Assembly (NCBI GenBank): GCA_017458975.1
Contig: JAFSZK010000099.1
Location: 1-56,190 of the forward strand
DNA from: Eubacterium sp.
Lineage (GTDB): Bacteria; Bacillota; Clostridia; Oscillospirales; Acutalibacteraceae
Direction: 5' to 3'
Length of the DNA stretch: 56,190 bases
The notes under the pieces are model-generated. The model was not told the origin of the DNA and searched no databases. It saw only the letters and a list, made by a program, of their open reading frames with translations. This document shows, in pieces, positions 1-7,065 of the stretch (within the stretch, counting starts at the first letter, position 1; each line of letters opens with the position of its first letter). Position numbers and translations under genes: made by a program.

Positions 1-1480
1 CCTCTTTAGCCTTCATTTCTTCCTCGTCAAACCAGTGCTGGGTTACCGATTTGCTTTCGGTAAAGAAGCGGTAAGCGTCCTTGCCGAGACAGTGGAGGTC
101 GCCGAAGAAGCTTTGCTTATGTCCGCTGAACGGAACAAAGCCTACGGGAACGGGAATACCTACGTTAATACCGACCTGTCCGCCGTCAGTATATCTTGCA
201 AACTGGCGGGCATAGTAGCCGCTCTGAGTGTAGATAACCGAGCCGTTTGCGTACGGGTTGGCGTTCATAAGCGCGAGACCCTCATCAAAGTCCTTTACTC
301 TCTTGATACAGAGAACAGGACCGAATACCTCTTCGTCGCCGATTGTCATTTCGGGAGTAACCTTATCAAATACGGTTGCGCCTACGAAATATCCGTTTTC
401 ATATCCTGCGGGAACCTCGGGATTTCTTCCGTCAACTACAAGCTCAGCGCCCTCTCTGATACCCTTTTCGATATCGGCAAGAACTTCCTTATAGTGCTTT
501 TCGTAAGTAATCGGACCGAGTCTTGTATTCTTATCCCATGCGGGACCGCAGTTTACTGACTTAATCTGCTTTTTAAGCTCTGCTACGAATTTATCGGCAA
601 TGCTTTCCTGAACGACTACGGCAGCGAGAGCCATACATCTCTGACCGCCGCAACCGAAGGCGGAGTTGATTACGCCCGCAACGGTTCTTTCAAGCGCACA
701 GTCCTCAAGAATAAGCGCGTGGTTTTTAGCCTGACAGAGCGCCTGACATCTCTTTCCGTTAGCGGCAGCCTTTTCGTAGATTTTAAGACCTACGGGAGTT
801 GAACCTACAAAGGTAATGCCCTTAACGTCGGGATGTTCAAGGATAGTATTAATCTCATTTCTCGAACAGGTAACAACGTTGATTACGCCGTCGGGAAGTC
901 CCGCTTCCTTATAGAGCTCGGCAATTCTCATAGCCGTTCTCGGAGTAAGTGAAGCCGCCTTGAGTACCATTGTATTACCGCAGGCAACACATACGGGAGC
1001 CATCCAGCCGAAAGGAATCATAGCCGGGAAGTTAACGGGAACGATACCTGCGAATACGCCGAGCGACTCGCGGTACTTAACGGTATCAAAGCCCGTTGAA
1101 GCGTCCATAAGGCTTTCGCCCATCATAAGCGACGGAGCCTGAGTAGCAAGCTCGGTACCCTCCTGGGCTTTACCAACGTCGCCCGCAGCCTCGCTCCAGG
1201 TTTTGCCGTTTTCTTCACAGACAAGCTGAGTCAGCTCATCCATATGCTCAATAAGAAGATTTCTTACGTTATAAAGAATCTGGGTTCTTTTTCTTGCGGG
1301 AGTGTTTCTCCAATCGGGGTATGCTGCCTTTGCAGCCGCAATTGCTTCAAGGACCTCGTCGTTGGTACAGCACGGAGCCTGACCCGTAATCTCACCCGTT
1401 GAGGGGTTGTGAAGGTCATACCAAACGTCGGTTTTTGAATCCTTAAATTCGCCGTTTACAAAATACTTAAGCTTTTCCAT
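1..1480 (-). CDS. mmsA: Methylmalonate-semialdehyde dehydrogenase (CoA-acylating), 3' end cut by window edge
   Basis: The reading frame is open from the ATG at 1480 (ribosome site GAGAGG just upstream) to the first base, giving 493 residues. The family is about 490-500 aa, so only a few C-terminal residues are missing. Seen: an aldehyde-dehydrogenase fold sequence with the catalytic cysteine (Cys282) in the context FGCGGQRCMA, which is characteristic of the CoA-dependent MmsA/IolA group rather than ordinary ALDHs, and a PVNFPAMIP cofactor-pocket segment. Family knowledge: it converts malonate or methylmalonate semialdehyde plus CoA and NAD+ to acetyl- or propionyl-CoA in valine, inositol or beta-alanine breakdown. 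No other gene of those pathways is in view. It lies downstream of a thiamine transport operon but has its own promoter-like sequence, so co-regulation is uncertain. Confidence 0.9.
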   Translation of the reverse strand, partial: MEKLKYFVNGEFKDSKTDVWYDLHNPSTGEITGQAPCCTNDEVLEAIAAAKAAYPDWRNTPARKRTQILYNVRNLLIEHMDELTQLVCEENGKTWSEAAGDVGKAQEGTELATQAPSLMMGESLMDASTGFDTVKYRESLGVFAGIVPVNFPAMIPFGWMAPVCVACGNTMVLKAASLTPRTAMRIAELYKEAGLPDGVINVVTCSRNEINTILEHPDVKGITFVGSTPVGLKIYEKAAANGKRCQALCQAKNHALILEDCALERTVAGVINSAFGCGGQRCMALAAVVVQESIADKFVAELKKQIKSVNCGPAWDKNTRLGPITYEKHYKEVLADIEKGIREGAELVVDGRNPEVPAGYENGYFVGATVFDKVTPEMTIGDEEVFGPVLCIKRVKDFDEGLALMNANPYANGSVIYTQSGYYARQFARYTDGGQVGINVGIPVPVGFVPFSGHKQSFFGDLHCLGKDAYRFFTESKSVTQHWFDEEEMKAKE

Positions 1481-1511
1481 AGGATTACCTCTCTTATTTT
1501 TATTTCGTCTT

Positions 1512-1540
1512 ATTTTAACATTATAAAGAGCTAATTTCAA
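1512..1540 (-). promoter_or_regulatory. Putative SigA promoter of the semialdehyde dehydrogenase gene
   Basis: On the minus strand TTGAAA (1535-1540) and TAAAAT (1512-1517) are separated by 17 bp, close to the sigma-A consensus. The site lies in the only gap between thiZ and the dehydrogenase gene. No terminator is visible in this gap, so read-through from the thiamine operon is also possible. Confidence 0.5.
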
Positions 1541-1547
1541 CCCCAAT

Positions 1548-2276
1548 TTAAAGACAGGCGGTTACCTTGCGTTTGTATTCAAGAAATTCATCTGAGAGAT
1601 TAAAGTCGTCTGCTCTCGGCTTCTTCTCATCAATTATTATTTCGTTGCTGATAATACCCTCGCTCAGTATATAAATCCTGTCGGAAAGAAGGATTGCCTC
1701 GTCGATATCGTGAGTAATGAAGATTGTGGACAGGTGGATTTTTTCCATAACGTCGAGATACCATTTGTGTATTTTTGACTTTGTTATGGTATCAAGCGCG
1801 GAAAACGGCTCGTCAAGAAGCGCAACGCCGTTTGAGGAAAGATATGTTCTTAAAAGCGCGGCTCTCTGTTTCATACCGCCCGAAAGCTCGCTGGGATATT
1901 TATTCTGATATCCGTCAAGTCCGAATTCCTTAAAATGCCCGTCGGCTTTTTTTCTTGCTTCCTTCTTCTTTTCGCCTTTAATTACAAGCGGAAGAGCGAC
2001 GTTATCAATAACCTTTTTATACGGAAAAAGCAAGTCCTTCTGAAGCATATAGCTTATTTTACCGGGCTTGCCCGTTACGTCCTCTCCGTTTAAGATAACG
2101 TGTCCGTTTTCAGGGGTATATATTCCCGAAAGAACATTGAAAAGAGTTGTCTTGCCTCCGCCGCTCATACCGAGAAGGGATACGATTTCCCCCTCGTTAA
2201 GATGAATTGATACGTCCTTTAAAACGTGAGCCTCGCCGAAGGATTTATCAATATGTTCTGCTTCTAAAATTCTCAT
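1548..2276 (-). CDS. thiZ: ABC transporter ATPase for thiamine or its pyrimidine precursor (ThiZ-like)
   Basis: A 242-aa ABC ATPase. Walker A GMSGGGKT is at about residues 36-43, the signature LSGGMKQR is near 130, Walker B VALLDEPF near 150, and a switch His in ITHD near 190. It belongs to the nitrate/sulfonate/taurine-type importer ATPases. It starts 4 bp after the binding-protein gene and is the last gene of the TPP-riboswitch operon, which points to thiamine or HMP-type pyrimidine uptake. Energises the permease at 3312-4088 from the cytoplasmic side. The substrate is inferred from operon and riboswitch; the ATPase itself does not reveal it. Confidence 0.85.
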   Translation of the reverse strand: MRILEAEHIDKSFGEAHVLKDVSIHLNEGEIVSLLGMSGGGKTTLFNVLSGIYTPENGHVILNGEDVTGKPGKISYMLQKDLLFPYKKVIDNVALPLVIKGEKKKEARKKADGHFKEFGLDGYQNKYPSELSGGMKQRAALLRTYLSSNGVALLDEPFSALDTITKSKIHKWYLDVMEKIHLSTIFITHDIDEAILLSDRIYILSEGIISNEIIIDEKKPRADDFNLSDEFLEYKRKVTACL

Positions 2277-2280
2277 AGTT

Positions 2281-3309
2281 TTATGAAAGGTATTCGTTTG
2301 AGTAGCCCGTGCCTGCGGGAAGCTTTTTTTCTATAAGCTTTTGTTCATAAAGCCATGCGTAGAAAGCGTCCCATCTGTCGGGGTTTATATATCCCCATTG
2401 CTCGGCGTCGTCAATATACGCCTTTGAAAGATATTTCTGGCTTTCATTAACAAGGACTTCGCTTCCGACAAGCGACTGGGTATCGTCGCTTTCAATAAGT
2501 ATTTTTGCCGCTTCCTCGGGACTCTTTATTGCAAATTCGTAGCCCTCTCTTGTTGCGTCAAGAAATCTCTTTGCGGCTTCCTCGTTGCCTTTTAAGAAAT
2601 CGTTATTTGCAATAAGCACGGGGGTATAGTAGTCAAATACGGGATTAATATCCTTGAAATAGAAAAAGTCGGTGTCAACCTTGCTGACCTTGGCGTTAAT
2701 ACCGCTCCAGCCGTAGAATACCCAAATAGCATGGTCGGGGTTCTTTGTTATATCCTGAGCCTCGTCGGTAACGGTATTCGGAATAATTTTAACCTTACTC
2801 CAGTCGCCGCCGTCCTTTGTTACAACGTCTTTCATAATAGCTTTTTCGGTAGGCGAATCCCACGTAAGATAGGTCTTGCCCGTAATACCCTTGGGAGAAG
2901 ACATACCTTCGCCCTTTTTTGAAATAATACCCGAGGTGTTATGCTGAACGAGGGCGGCAACCGCGGTAACGCCGAGGGGTGTGTCGCTTGTAAAAGCAGG
3001 AGCGAGAGTGTCCTGAGCGTCGATTGCAAACTGTGCCTGACCTGCGGCGCAAGCCTGAACCGCTCCGTTTTCGGGCGGCTGAACGATTTTTACGTTAAAA
3101 CCCGCGTCCTTATAAAAGCCCTTTTTAAGAGCGACGTATAAGCCGGTGTGATTGGTGTTCGGGGTCCAGTCAAGACAAACCGTAATATCCATAGGCTTTA
3201 CGGGGTCCTCTATTCTTGTGCCTTCGGGTTTGTCAGTTTCGGTTTTTGCGCAGGCGCCGAAGGTGAGTAAAAGCGCAAGAGTGAGTAAAACTGCTAATAA
3301 TTTTTTCAT
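2281..3309 (-). CDS. thiY: NMT1/THI5-like substrate-binding lipoprotein of thiamine-precursor transporter (ThiY-like)
   Basis: 342 aa with an N-terminal signal sequence and lipobox LTFGAC (Cys at about residue 20), so a membrane-anchored extracellular lipoprotein. The mature part begins with the NMT1/THI5 pattern LDWTPNTNHTGLYVALKKG, followed by GFYKDAGF and a PPENG segment. This is typical of ThiY proteins that bind formylaminopyrimidine/HMP-type thiamine precursors. The spacing to thiX (2 bp) and thiZ (4 bp) shows tight co-transcription. The family also contains proteins of other specificities, but the upstream TPP riboswitch makes a thiamine-related ligand very likely. Confidence 0.88.
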   Translation of the reverse strand: MKKLLAVLLTLALLLTFGACAKTETDKPEGTRIEDPVKPMDITVCLDWTPNTNHTGLYVALKKGFYKDAGFNVKIVQPPENGAVQACAAGQAQFAIDAQDTLAPAFTSDTPLGVTAVAALVQHNTSGIISKKGEGMSSPKGITGKTYLTWDSPTEKAIMKDVVTKDGGDWSKVKIIPNTVTDEAQDITKNPDHAIWVFYGWSGINAKVSKVDTDFFYFKDINPVFDYYTPVLIANNDFLKGNEEAAKRFLDATREGYEFAIKSPEEAAKILIESDDTQSLVGSEVLVNESQKYLSKAYIDDAEQWGYINPDRWDAFYAWLYEQKLIEKKLPAGTGYSNEYLS

Positions 3310-3311
3310 TT

Positions 3312-4088
3312 TTATTTTGTCTCCTTAACTTTATTTTTCCAGGGCATTGAGGCTTTTTCAAGAAGTCCTACCATTCCCATTAATACAAGACTTATAACGG
3401 AAATAAATATTATAACCGCAAACATTTTATCGTAGGCATAAGCCTTTTTAACTCTCGTCATATAAACGCCGAGTCCCTCAAAGCCGCCGAGCCATTCCGA
3501 CACAACTGCCGCAACTACCGCGTAGGAGGCGGAAATTTTAAGCCCCGAAAAGAAGCTTTCGATTGCCGAGGGAAGCTTGATGTATCTGAAAATCTGTAAT
3601 CTTTTCGCGCCCATTGAACGCATTAGATTCACCGCGTCGGCGTCAATGGATTTAAAGCCGGTAAGAAGCCCTATCGCAATCGGAAAAAACGTCGTTATAA
3701 CTACAAGCGTTATTTTGGGAGCCATTCCGAAGCCCATCCATAATACCAGCAGGGGAGCTATCGCAATTGTAGGAATCGTCTGCGTTATAATAAGTATAGG
3801 ATAAAACGCCTTGTAAAGAAAATCGAATCTGTCCATAAGCGTTGCCGTTAAAAACGCGAGCGCAATTCCGATAAGAAGTCCGTAAAGCGCCTCCTGTAAC
3901 GTTATCGCCGCCTGCTTCATCATTATTCCGAAATTATCGGCAAATGATTTTGCAACCTCAATCGGGGAGGGAAGCATATATGCGGGAATTATCTCTCTGT
4001 CGGAGCATAAAAACCATATTAGGAGTATTGCTCCGATTGCGATTACGGGAGCCGACTTATTTGTGATGCTTTGTAACTTTTTTGTCAA
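3312..4088 (-). CDS. thiX: ABC transporter permease for thiamine precursor (ThiX-like)
   Basis: 258 aa with about six hydrophobic segments and a binding-protein-dependent permease pattern around residues 150-190 (MRSMGAKRLQIFRYIKLP), which contacts the ATPase. The start is TTG at 4088, preceded by GAGAGG nine bases upstream. It overlaps the end of the thiamine-binding-protein gene by 32 bp. The next in-frame ATG would remove the first membrane segment, so TTG is preferred. It works with the lipoprotein at 2281-3309 and the ATPase at 1548-2276. Confidence 0.85.
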   Translation of the reverse strand: MTKKLQSITNKSAPVIAIGAILLIWFLCSDREIIPAYMLPSPIEVAKSFADNFGIMMKQAAITLQEALYGLLIGIALAFLTATLMDRFDFLYKAFYPILIITQTIPTIAIAPLLVLWMGFGMAPKITLVVITTFFPIAIGLLTGFKSIDADAVNLMRSMGAKRLQIFRYIKLPSAIESFFSGLKISASYAVVAAVVSEWLGGFEGLGVYMTRVKKAYAYDKMFAVIIFISVISLVLMGMVGLLEKASMPWKNKVKETK

Positions 4089-4356
4089 TGGTAAGTACCT
4101 CTCCCTCGGGGCAGTATACTACTTTAATATATGAGCTTACGCTTTCACAGCCCGCCTTGATTGCAACCTTCTGGCAGTTAGCGGCAATCTCCATAAGCTC
4201 ATCGTAGCTTTCGCCCTCAACAGTTGTTTCAAACGGACCCACATAACAGTTAAGACCCGTGCTTTTAATGTAGTCGATTACCTCGTCAACAATTCGGATA
4301 AGCTCATCCTCGCTGTCAACCTGCGGTAATACCTGGATTGCAATACTTGCTTTCAT
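4057..4356 (-). CDS. Thiamine-binding protein of the MTH1187/YkoF-like (DUF77) family
   Basis: A 99-aa cytoplasmic protein with the ferredoxin-like pattern of the MTH1187/YkoF family: beta strand IAIQVLPQV at the N terminus, a central IKSTGLNCYVGPFETTVEG and a C-terminal ESVSSYIKVVY. Family members bind thiamine or related compounds. It is the first gene after the TPP riboswitch and has a GGAGGT ribosome site (4363-4368) just outside the attenuator. The role is inferred as intracellular ligand binding or transport support. It overlaps thiX by 32 bp. Confidence 0.82.
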   Translation of the reverse strand: MKASIAIQVLPQVDSEDELIRIVDEVIDYIKSTGLNCYVGPFETTVEGESYDELMEIAANCQKVAIKAGCESVSSYIKVVYCPEGEVLTIDKKVTKHHK

Positions 4357-4368
4357 AATAAAACCTCC

Positions 4369-4397
4369 AAAAAAAGAACCCCGTACAATACGGGGTT
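4369..4397 (-). terminator. Rho-independent attenuator of the TPP riboswitch
   Basis: A perfect 9-bp stem (AACCCCGTA / TACGGGGTT, 4377-4397) with a 3-nt loop is followed on the minus strand by seven U (4369-4375). It lies between the riboswitch aptamer and the first gene's ribosome site, as expected for TPP-induced transcription termination. Confidence 0.92.
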
Positions 4398-4404
4398 ATA
4401 ATCA

Positions 4405-4490
4405 TATACGGTCTCCCTTATCCGCATTATCGGACAGGTTGAAGGGTATAATCTCAGCTTGGGCAAAAGCCCTTGCACCCCTGACTTATT
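4405..4490 (-). promoter_or_regulatory. TPP (THI-element) riboswitch
   Basis: Read on the minus strand the conserved TPP aptamer blocks appear in order: CAGGGGTGC, a variable GC hairpin (GGGCTTTTGCCC), GCTGAGA, ATACCCTT, ACCTG, GATAATGC and GGATAAGGGA. Together these are diagnostic of the THI box. The aptamer is followed directly by the attenuator hairpin. The regulated unit is the four-gene thiamine transport operon (4356 down to 1548). When TPP is bound, premature termination is expected. Confidence 0.95.
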
Positions 4491-4501
4491 AAGTTAAATT
4501 A

Positions 4502-4530
4502 ATATTACATTATAATTGTCCGTTTGTCAA
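4502..4530 (-). promoter_or_regulatory. Promoter of the TPP-regulated transport operon
   Basis: On the minus strand TTGACA (4525-4530), a 17-bp spacer and TAATAT (4502-4507) place transcription just ahead of the TPP aptamer. It is back to back with the thrS promoter; the two -35 boxes are 11 bp apart. Confidence 0.75.
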
Positions 4531-4541
4531 TACAAAACTTC

Positions 4542-4570
4542 TTGACAAATAACATTTTCGGTGATATGAT
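4542..4570 (+). promoter_or_regulatory. Promoter of the thrS T-box leader
   Basis: TTGACA (4542-4547), a 17-bp spacer and TATGAT (4565-4570) form a near-perfect SigA promoter reading into the T-box leader. Confidence 0.82.
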
Positions 4571-4577
4571 AATTTCA

Positions 4578-4800
4578 ATATTTGAAAACGTTGAACGGGA
4601 CAAGGCAGTCGGTCAAACGTAAAGAGAGTGCTTGGTCGGTGAAAAAGCATACGCAGCCCCCTCTGTTACCACCCGTGAGCGCAGCCAGGAAATGGGCTGC
4701 CGTTAATCCGCGTTAAGGATGTTGAGTGATACGATTATCGTATAATTCAGGTGGAACCGTGTAAACTATGCACCCTGATATCAGGGTGCTTTTTTTATTA
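4578..4800 (+). promoter_or_regulatory. Threonine-specific T-box leader of thrS
   Basis: The leader shows a Stem I segment (AGAGAG at 4623-4628 and GGTGAAA at 4637-4643), a specifier region CTGTTACCACC in which ACC (4668-4670) is a threonine codon, and the T-box sequence AGGTGGAACCGTG (4749-4761). The TGGAAC bulge that pairs with the uncharged tRNA 3' end is at 4752-4757. A terminator hairpin follows (4770-4797). Family knowledge: uncharged tRNA-Thr binding stabilises the antiterminator and permits thrS transcription. A second ACC follows immediately (4671-4673), so the exact register is ambiguous but both read threonine. Confidence 0.93.
4770..4797 (+). terminator. T-box attenuator terminator
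   Basis: Perfect 9-bp stem GCACCCTGA / TCAGGGTGC with a 2-nt loop, followed by eight T (4790-4797), directly after the T-box sequence and before thrS. Confidence 0.93.
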
Positions 4801-4826
4801 CGAATTAAGGCTTAAGGAGAAAGATT

Positions 4827-6764
4827 ATGAAGATTACGCTTAAGGACGGAAGTATTCTTGAATACGGTGAGGCTAAAACTGCCGCCGATATTACAAAGGA
4901 TATTTCAATGGGACTTTTCAGAAACGCAATGGCGTGCAAAATTAACGGCGAAGTTGCCGACCTGAGAACGCTTATTGAAAGCGACGCTGCGCTTGAGGTT
5001 CTTACCTTCGACGACGAGGACGGCAGAAAGGCGTTTAACCATACCGCCTCCCATATTATGGCTCAGGCAGTTAAACGACTTTATCCCGACGCAAAGCTGA
5101 CAATCGGTCCCGCGATTGATAACGGCTTTTACTACGACTTTGACGTTGATAAGAGCTTTTCTCCCGAGGATTTGGAAAAAATCGAGGGCGAAATGAAAAA
5201 GATTGTTAAGGAAAACCCCGCGATTGAAAAGTTTGAGCTTCCCGTGGACGAAGCAATTAAGCTTATGGAAGAACGAAACGAGCCCTACAAGGTTGAGCTT
5301 ATCAAAGAGCACGCCGACAAGGGCGAAGCAATCAGCTTTTATAAGCAGGGCGAATTTACCGAGCTGTGCGCCGGTCCCCATATTATGGAGATAAAAGCGG
5401 TTAAGGCGTTTAAGCTTACCCAGTCTACGGGCGCTTACTGGCGCGGAGACGAAAAAAACAAGATGCTCTGCCGCGTTTACGGAACAGCCTTCCCGAAGGC
5501 TTCAATGCTTGAGGAGCATCTTACGGCTCTCGAGGAAGCAAGAAAGCGCGACCATAACAAGCTCGGACGTGAGCTTGAGCTTTTCACAACCGTTGATTAT
5601 ATCGGTCAGGGACTCCCGATTCTTCTTCCCAAGGGAACTAAGATTATTCAGGTATTACAGCGCTGGGTTGAGGACGAGGAAGCAAAGCGCGGCTGGCAGC
5701 TTACAAAGACCCCGCTTATGGCTAAATCCGATTTATATAAAATCAGCGGACACTGGGACCATTACAGAGACGGTATGTTCGTTATGGGCGACCCCGAAAA
5801 CGACAAAGAGGTTTTCGCTCTTCGTCCTATGACCTGTCCCTTCCAGTATCAGGCATATCTTAATAAGGCGCGCTCCTACCGCGACCTTCCGTTAAGATAC
5901 GACGAAACCTCAACTCTTTTCAGAAATGAGGCTTCAGGCGAAATGCACGGTCTTATCCGCGTTCGTCAGTTCACTATTTCCGAAGGACATCTTATGTGCC
6001 GTCCCGACCAGCTTGAGGACGAGTTCAGAAGCTGTCTTGACCTTTGCGAATATATGCTTAAGACTCTCGGACTTTATGAGGACGTATCCTTCCGTTTCTC
6101 CCAGTGGGACCCCGACGACAGGGAAAAGTATATCGGAACTAAGGAACAGTGGGACGAAGCCCAGGGCGTTATGAAGAAAATTCTTGACGACCTCGGACTT
6201 GAATATAAAATCGGTATCGGCGAGGCTGCGTTCTACGGACCGAAGCTTGATATCCAGATTAAAAACGTATTCGGTAAAGAGGACACTCTTATTACAATTC
6301 AGATTGACCAGATGCTTGCCGAGAAATTCGGTATGGAATACGTTGACTCCGACGGACAGAAAAAGAACCCGTATATTATCCACAGAACCTCAATCGGATG
6401 CTACGAGCGTACCTTAGCGCTTCTTATTGAAAAGTATGCGGGCGCGTTCCCGACCTGGATGGCGCCGGTACAGGTTAAATTCCTTCCGATTGCCGACAGG
6501 CATCAGCCGTATGCAAGGGAAATGATGCAAAAGCTTCTTGACGCAGGCGTAAGATGTGAGCTTGACGACAGAAGCGAAAAGGTGGGCTTTAAAATCAGAA
6601 GCGCCCAGATGGAAAAGATTCCTTATATGATTCTTGTAGGCGATAAGGATATCGAAGCAAATACAATTTCGGTGCGCTCGCGCAAGAACGGCGACGAGGG
6701 CGCAACCACAATCGACGAATTTGTTTCAAGAATTAAGGAAGAAATTGATACAAAAGCAAGATAA
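4827..6764 (+). CDS. thrS: Threonyl-tRNA synthetase
   Basis: 645 aa, full family length. It has an N-terminal TGS domain (about 1-60), an editing domain with the HxxxH pair in HTASHIMAQ (near 75) and the CAGPH motif (near 182), a class II catalytic core and a C-terminal anticodon-binding domain. The catalytic zinc ligands are all present in variant contexts: Cys in RPMTCPFQ, His in SEGHLMC and His in IIHRTSIGCYER. Charges tRNA-Thr. The ribosome site AAGGAGA precedes the ATG. Expression is controlled by the T-box upstream, and a terminator follows 8 bp after the stop, so the gene is monocistronic. Confidence 0.97.
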   Translation: MKITLKDGSILEYGEAKTAADITKDISMGLFRNAMACKINGEVADLRTLIESDAALEVLTFDDEDGRKAFNHTASHIMAQAVKRLYPDAKLTIGPAIDNGFYYDFDVDKSFSPEDLEKIEGEMKKIVKENPAIEKFELPVDEAIKLMEERNEPYKVELIKEHADKGEAISFYKQGEFTELCAGPHIMEIKAVKAFKLTQSTGAYWRGDEKNKMLCRVYGTAFPKASMLEEHLTALEEARKRDHNKLGRELELFTTVDYIGQGLPILLPKGTKIIQVLQRWVEDEEAKRGWQLTKTPLMAKSDLYKISGHWDHYRDGMFVMGDPENDKEVFALRPMTCPFQYQAYLNKARSYRDLPLRYDETSTLFRNEASGEMHGLIRVRQFTISEGHLMCRPDQLEDEFRSCLDLCEYMLKTLGLYEDVSFRFSQWDPDDREKYIGTKEQWDEAQGVMKKILDDLGLEYKIGIGEAAFYGPKLDIQIKNVFGKEDTLITIQIDQMLAEKFGMEYVDSDGQKKNPYIIHRTSIGCYERTLALLIEKYAGAFPTWMAPVQVKFLPIADRHQPYAREMMQKLLDAGVRCELDDRSEKVGFKIRSAQMEKIPYMILVGDKDIEANTISVRSRKNGDEGATTIDEFVSRIKEEIDTKAR

Positions 6765-6772
6765 AAGATTTT

Positions 6773-6803
6773 GCCTCCCCGTACATCGGGGAGGCTTGTT
6801 TTA
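6773..6803 (+). terminator. Terminator of thrS
   Basis: Stem GCCTCCCCG / CGGGGAGGC (6773-6781 with 6787-6795), 5-nt loop, followed by TTGTTTTA. Confidence 0.88.
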
Positions 6804-6879
6804 TACAAACAAGCAGCTATGTATAAAGAAAATGTTAACAAAATGTAAAATAATTTGTAAATTTTTTTTGAATTTCCTA

Positions 6880-6908
6880 TTGACAACGGAGTTTTCTTAT
6901 GGTATTAT
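6880..6908 (+). promoter_or_regulatory. Promoter of the 1740-aa secreted protein gene
   Basis: TTGACA (6880-6885), a 17-bp spacer and TATTAT (6903-6908). The 75 bp between the thrS terminator and this promoter are AT-rich and show nothing else. Confidence 0.78.
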
Positions 6909-6914
6909 GACGGT

Positions 6915-7065
6915 GTAATATAATATTTTAAATGGGATAAGTATCTAATTTTATAACTATGACTGCTTTTCCCATTCCCGCAAAACAAGGGATTTTCCAT
7001 GGCTTATGGTCAGTAAAAGCCCGAAATGAACGCGTTTTGCTAAATTTACTAAGGAGGTAAATTTT
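6915..7065 (+). other. Long 5' leader of unknown function before the giant secreted protein
   Basis: About 150 nt separate the predicted transcription start from the ATG. The leader contains a possible long-range helix GCAAAAC (near 6980) with GTTTTGC (near 7035), a smaller GGCTT/AAGCC hairpin between them, and two similar segments, gactgctttt and the complement-like cagtaaaagc. AAGGAGGT precedes the start codon. It does not match any riboswitch consensus that I can recognise. Confidence 0.4.

Noticed and set aside
35..559. 174-codon plus-strand ORF
   Set aside because: It is antisense to the methylmalonate-semialdehyde dehydrogenase frame, has no ribosome site and its product resembles no protein.
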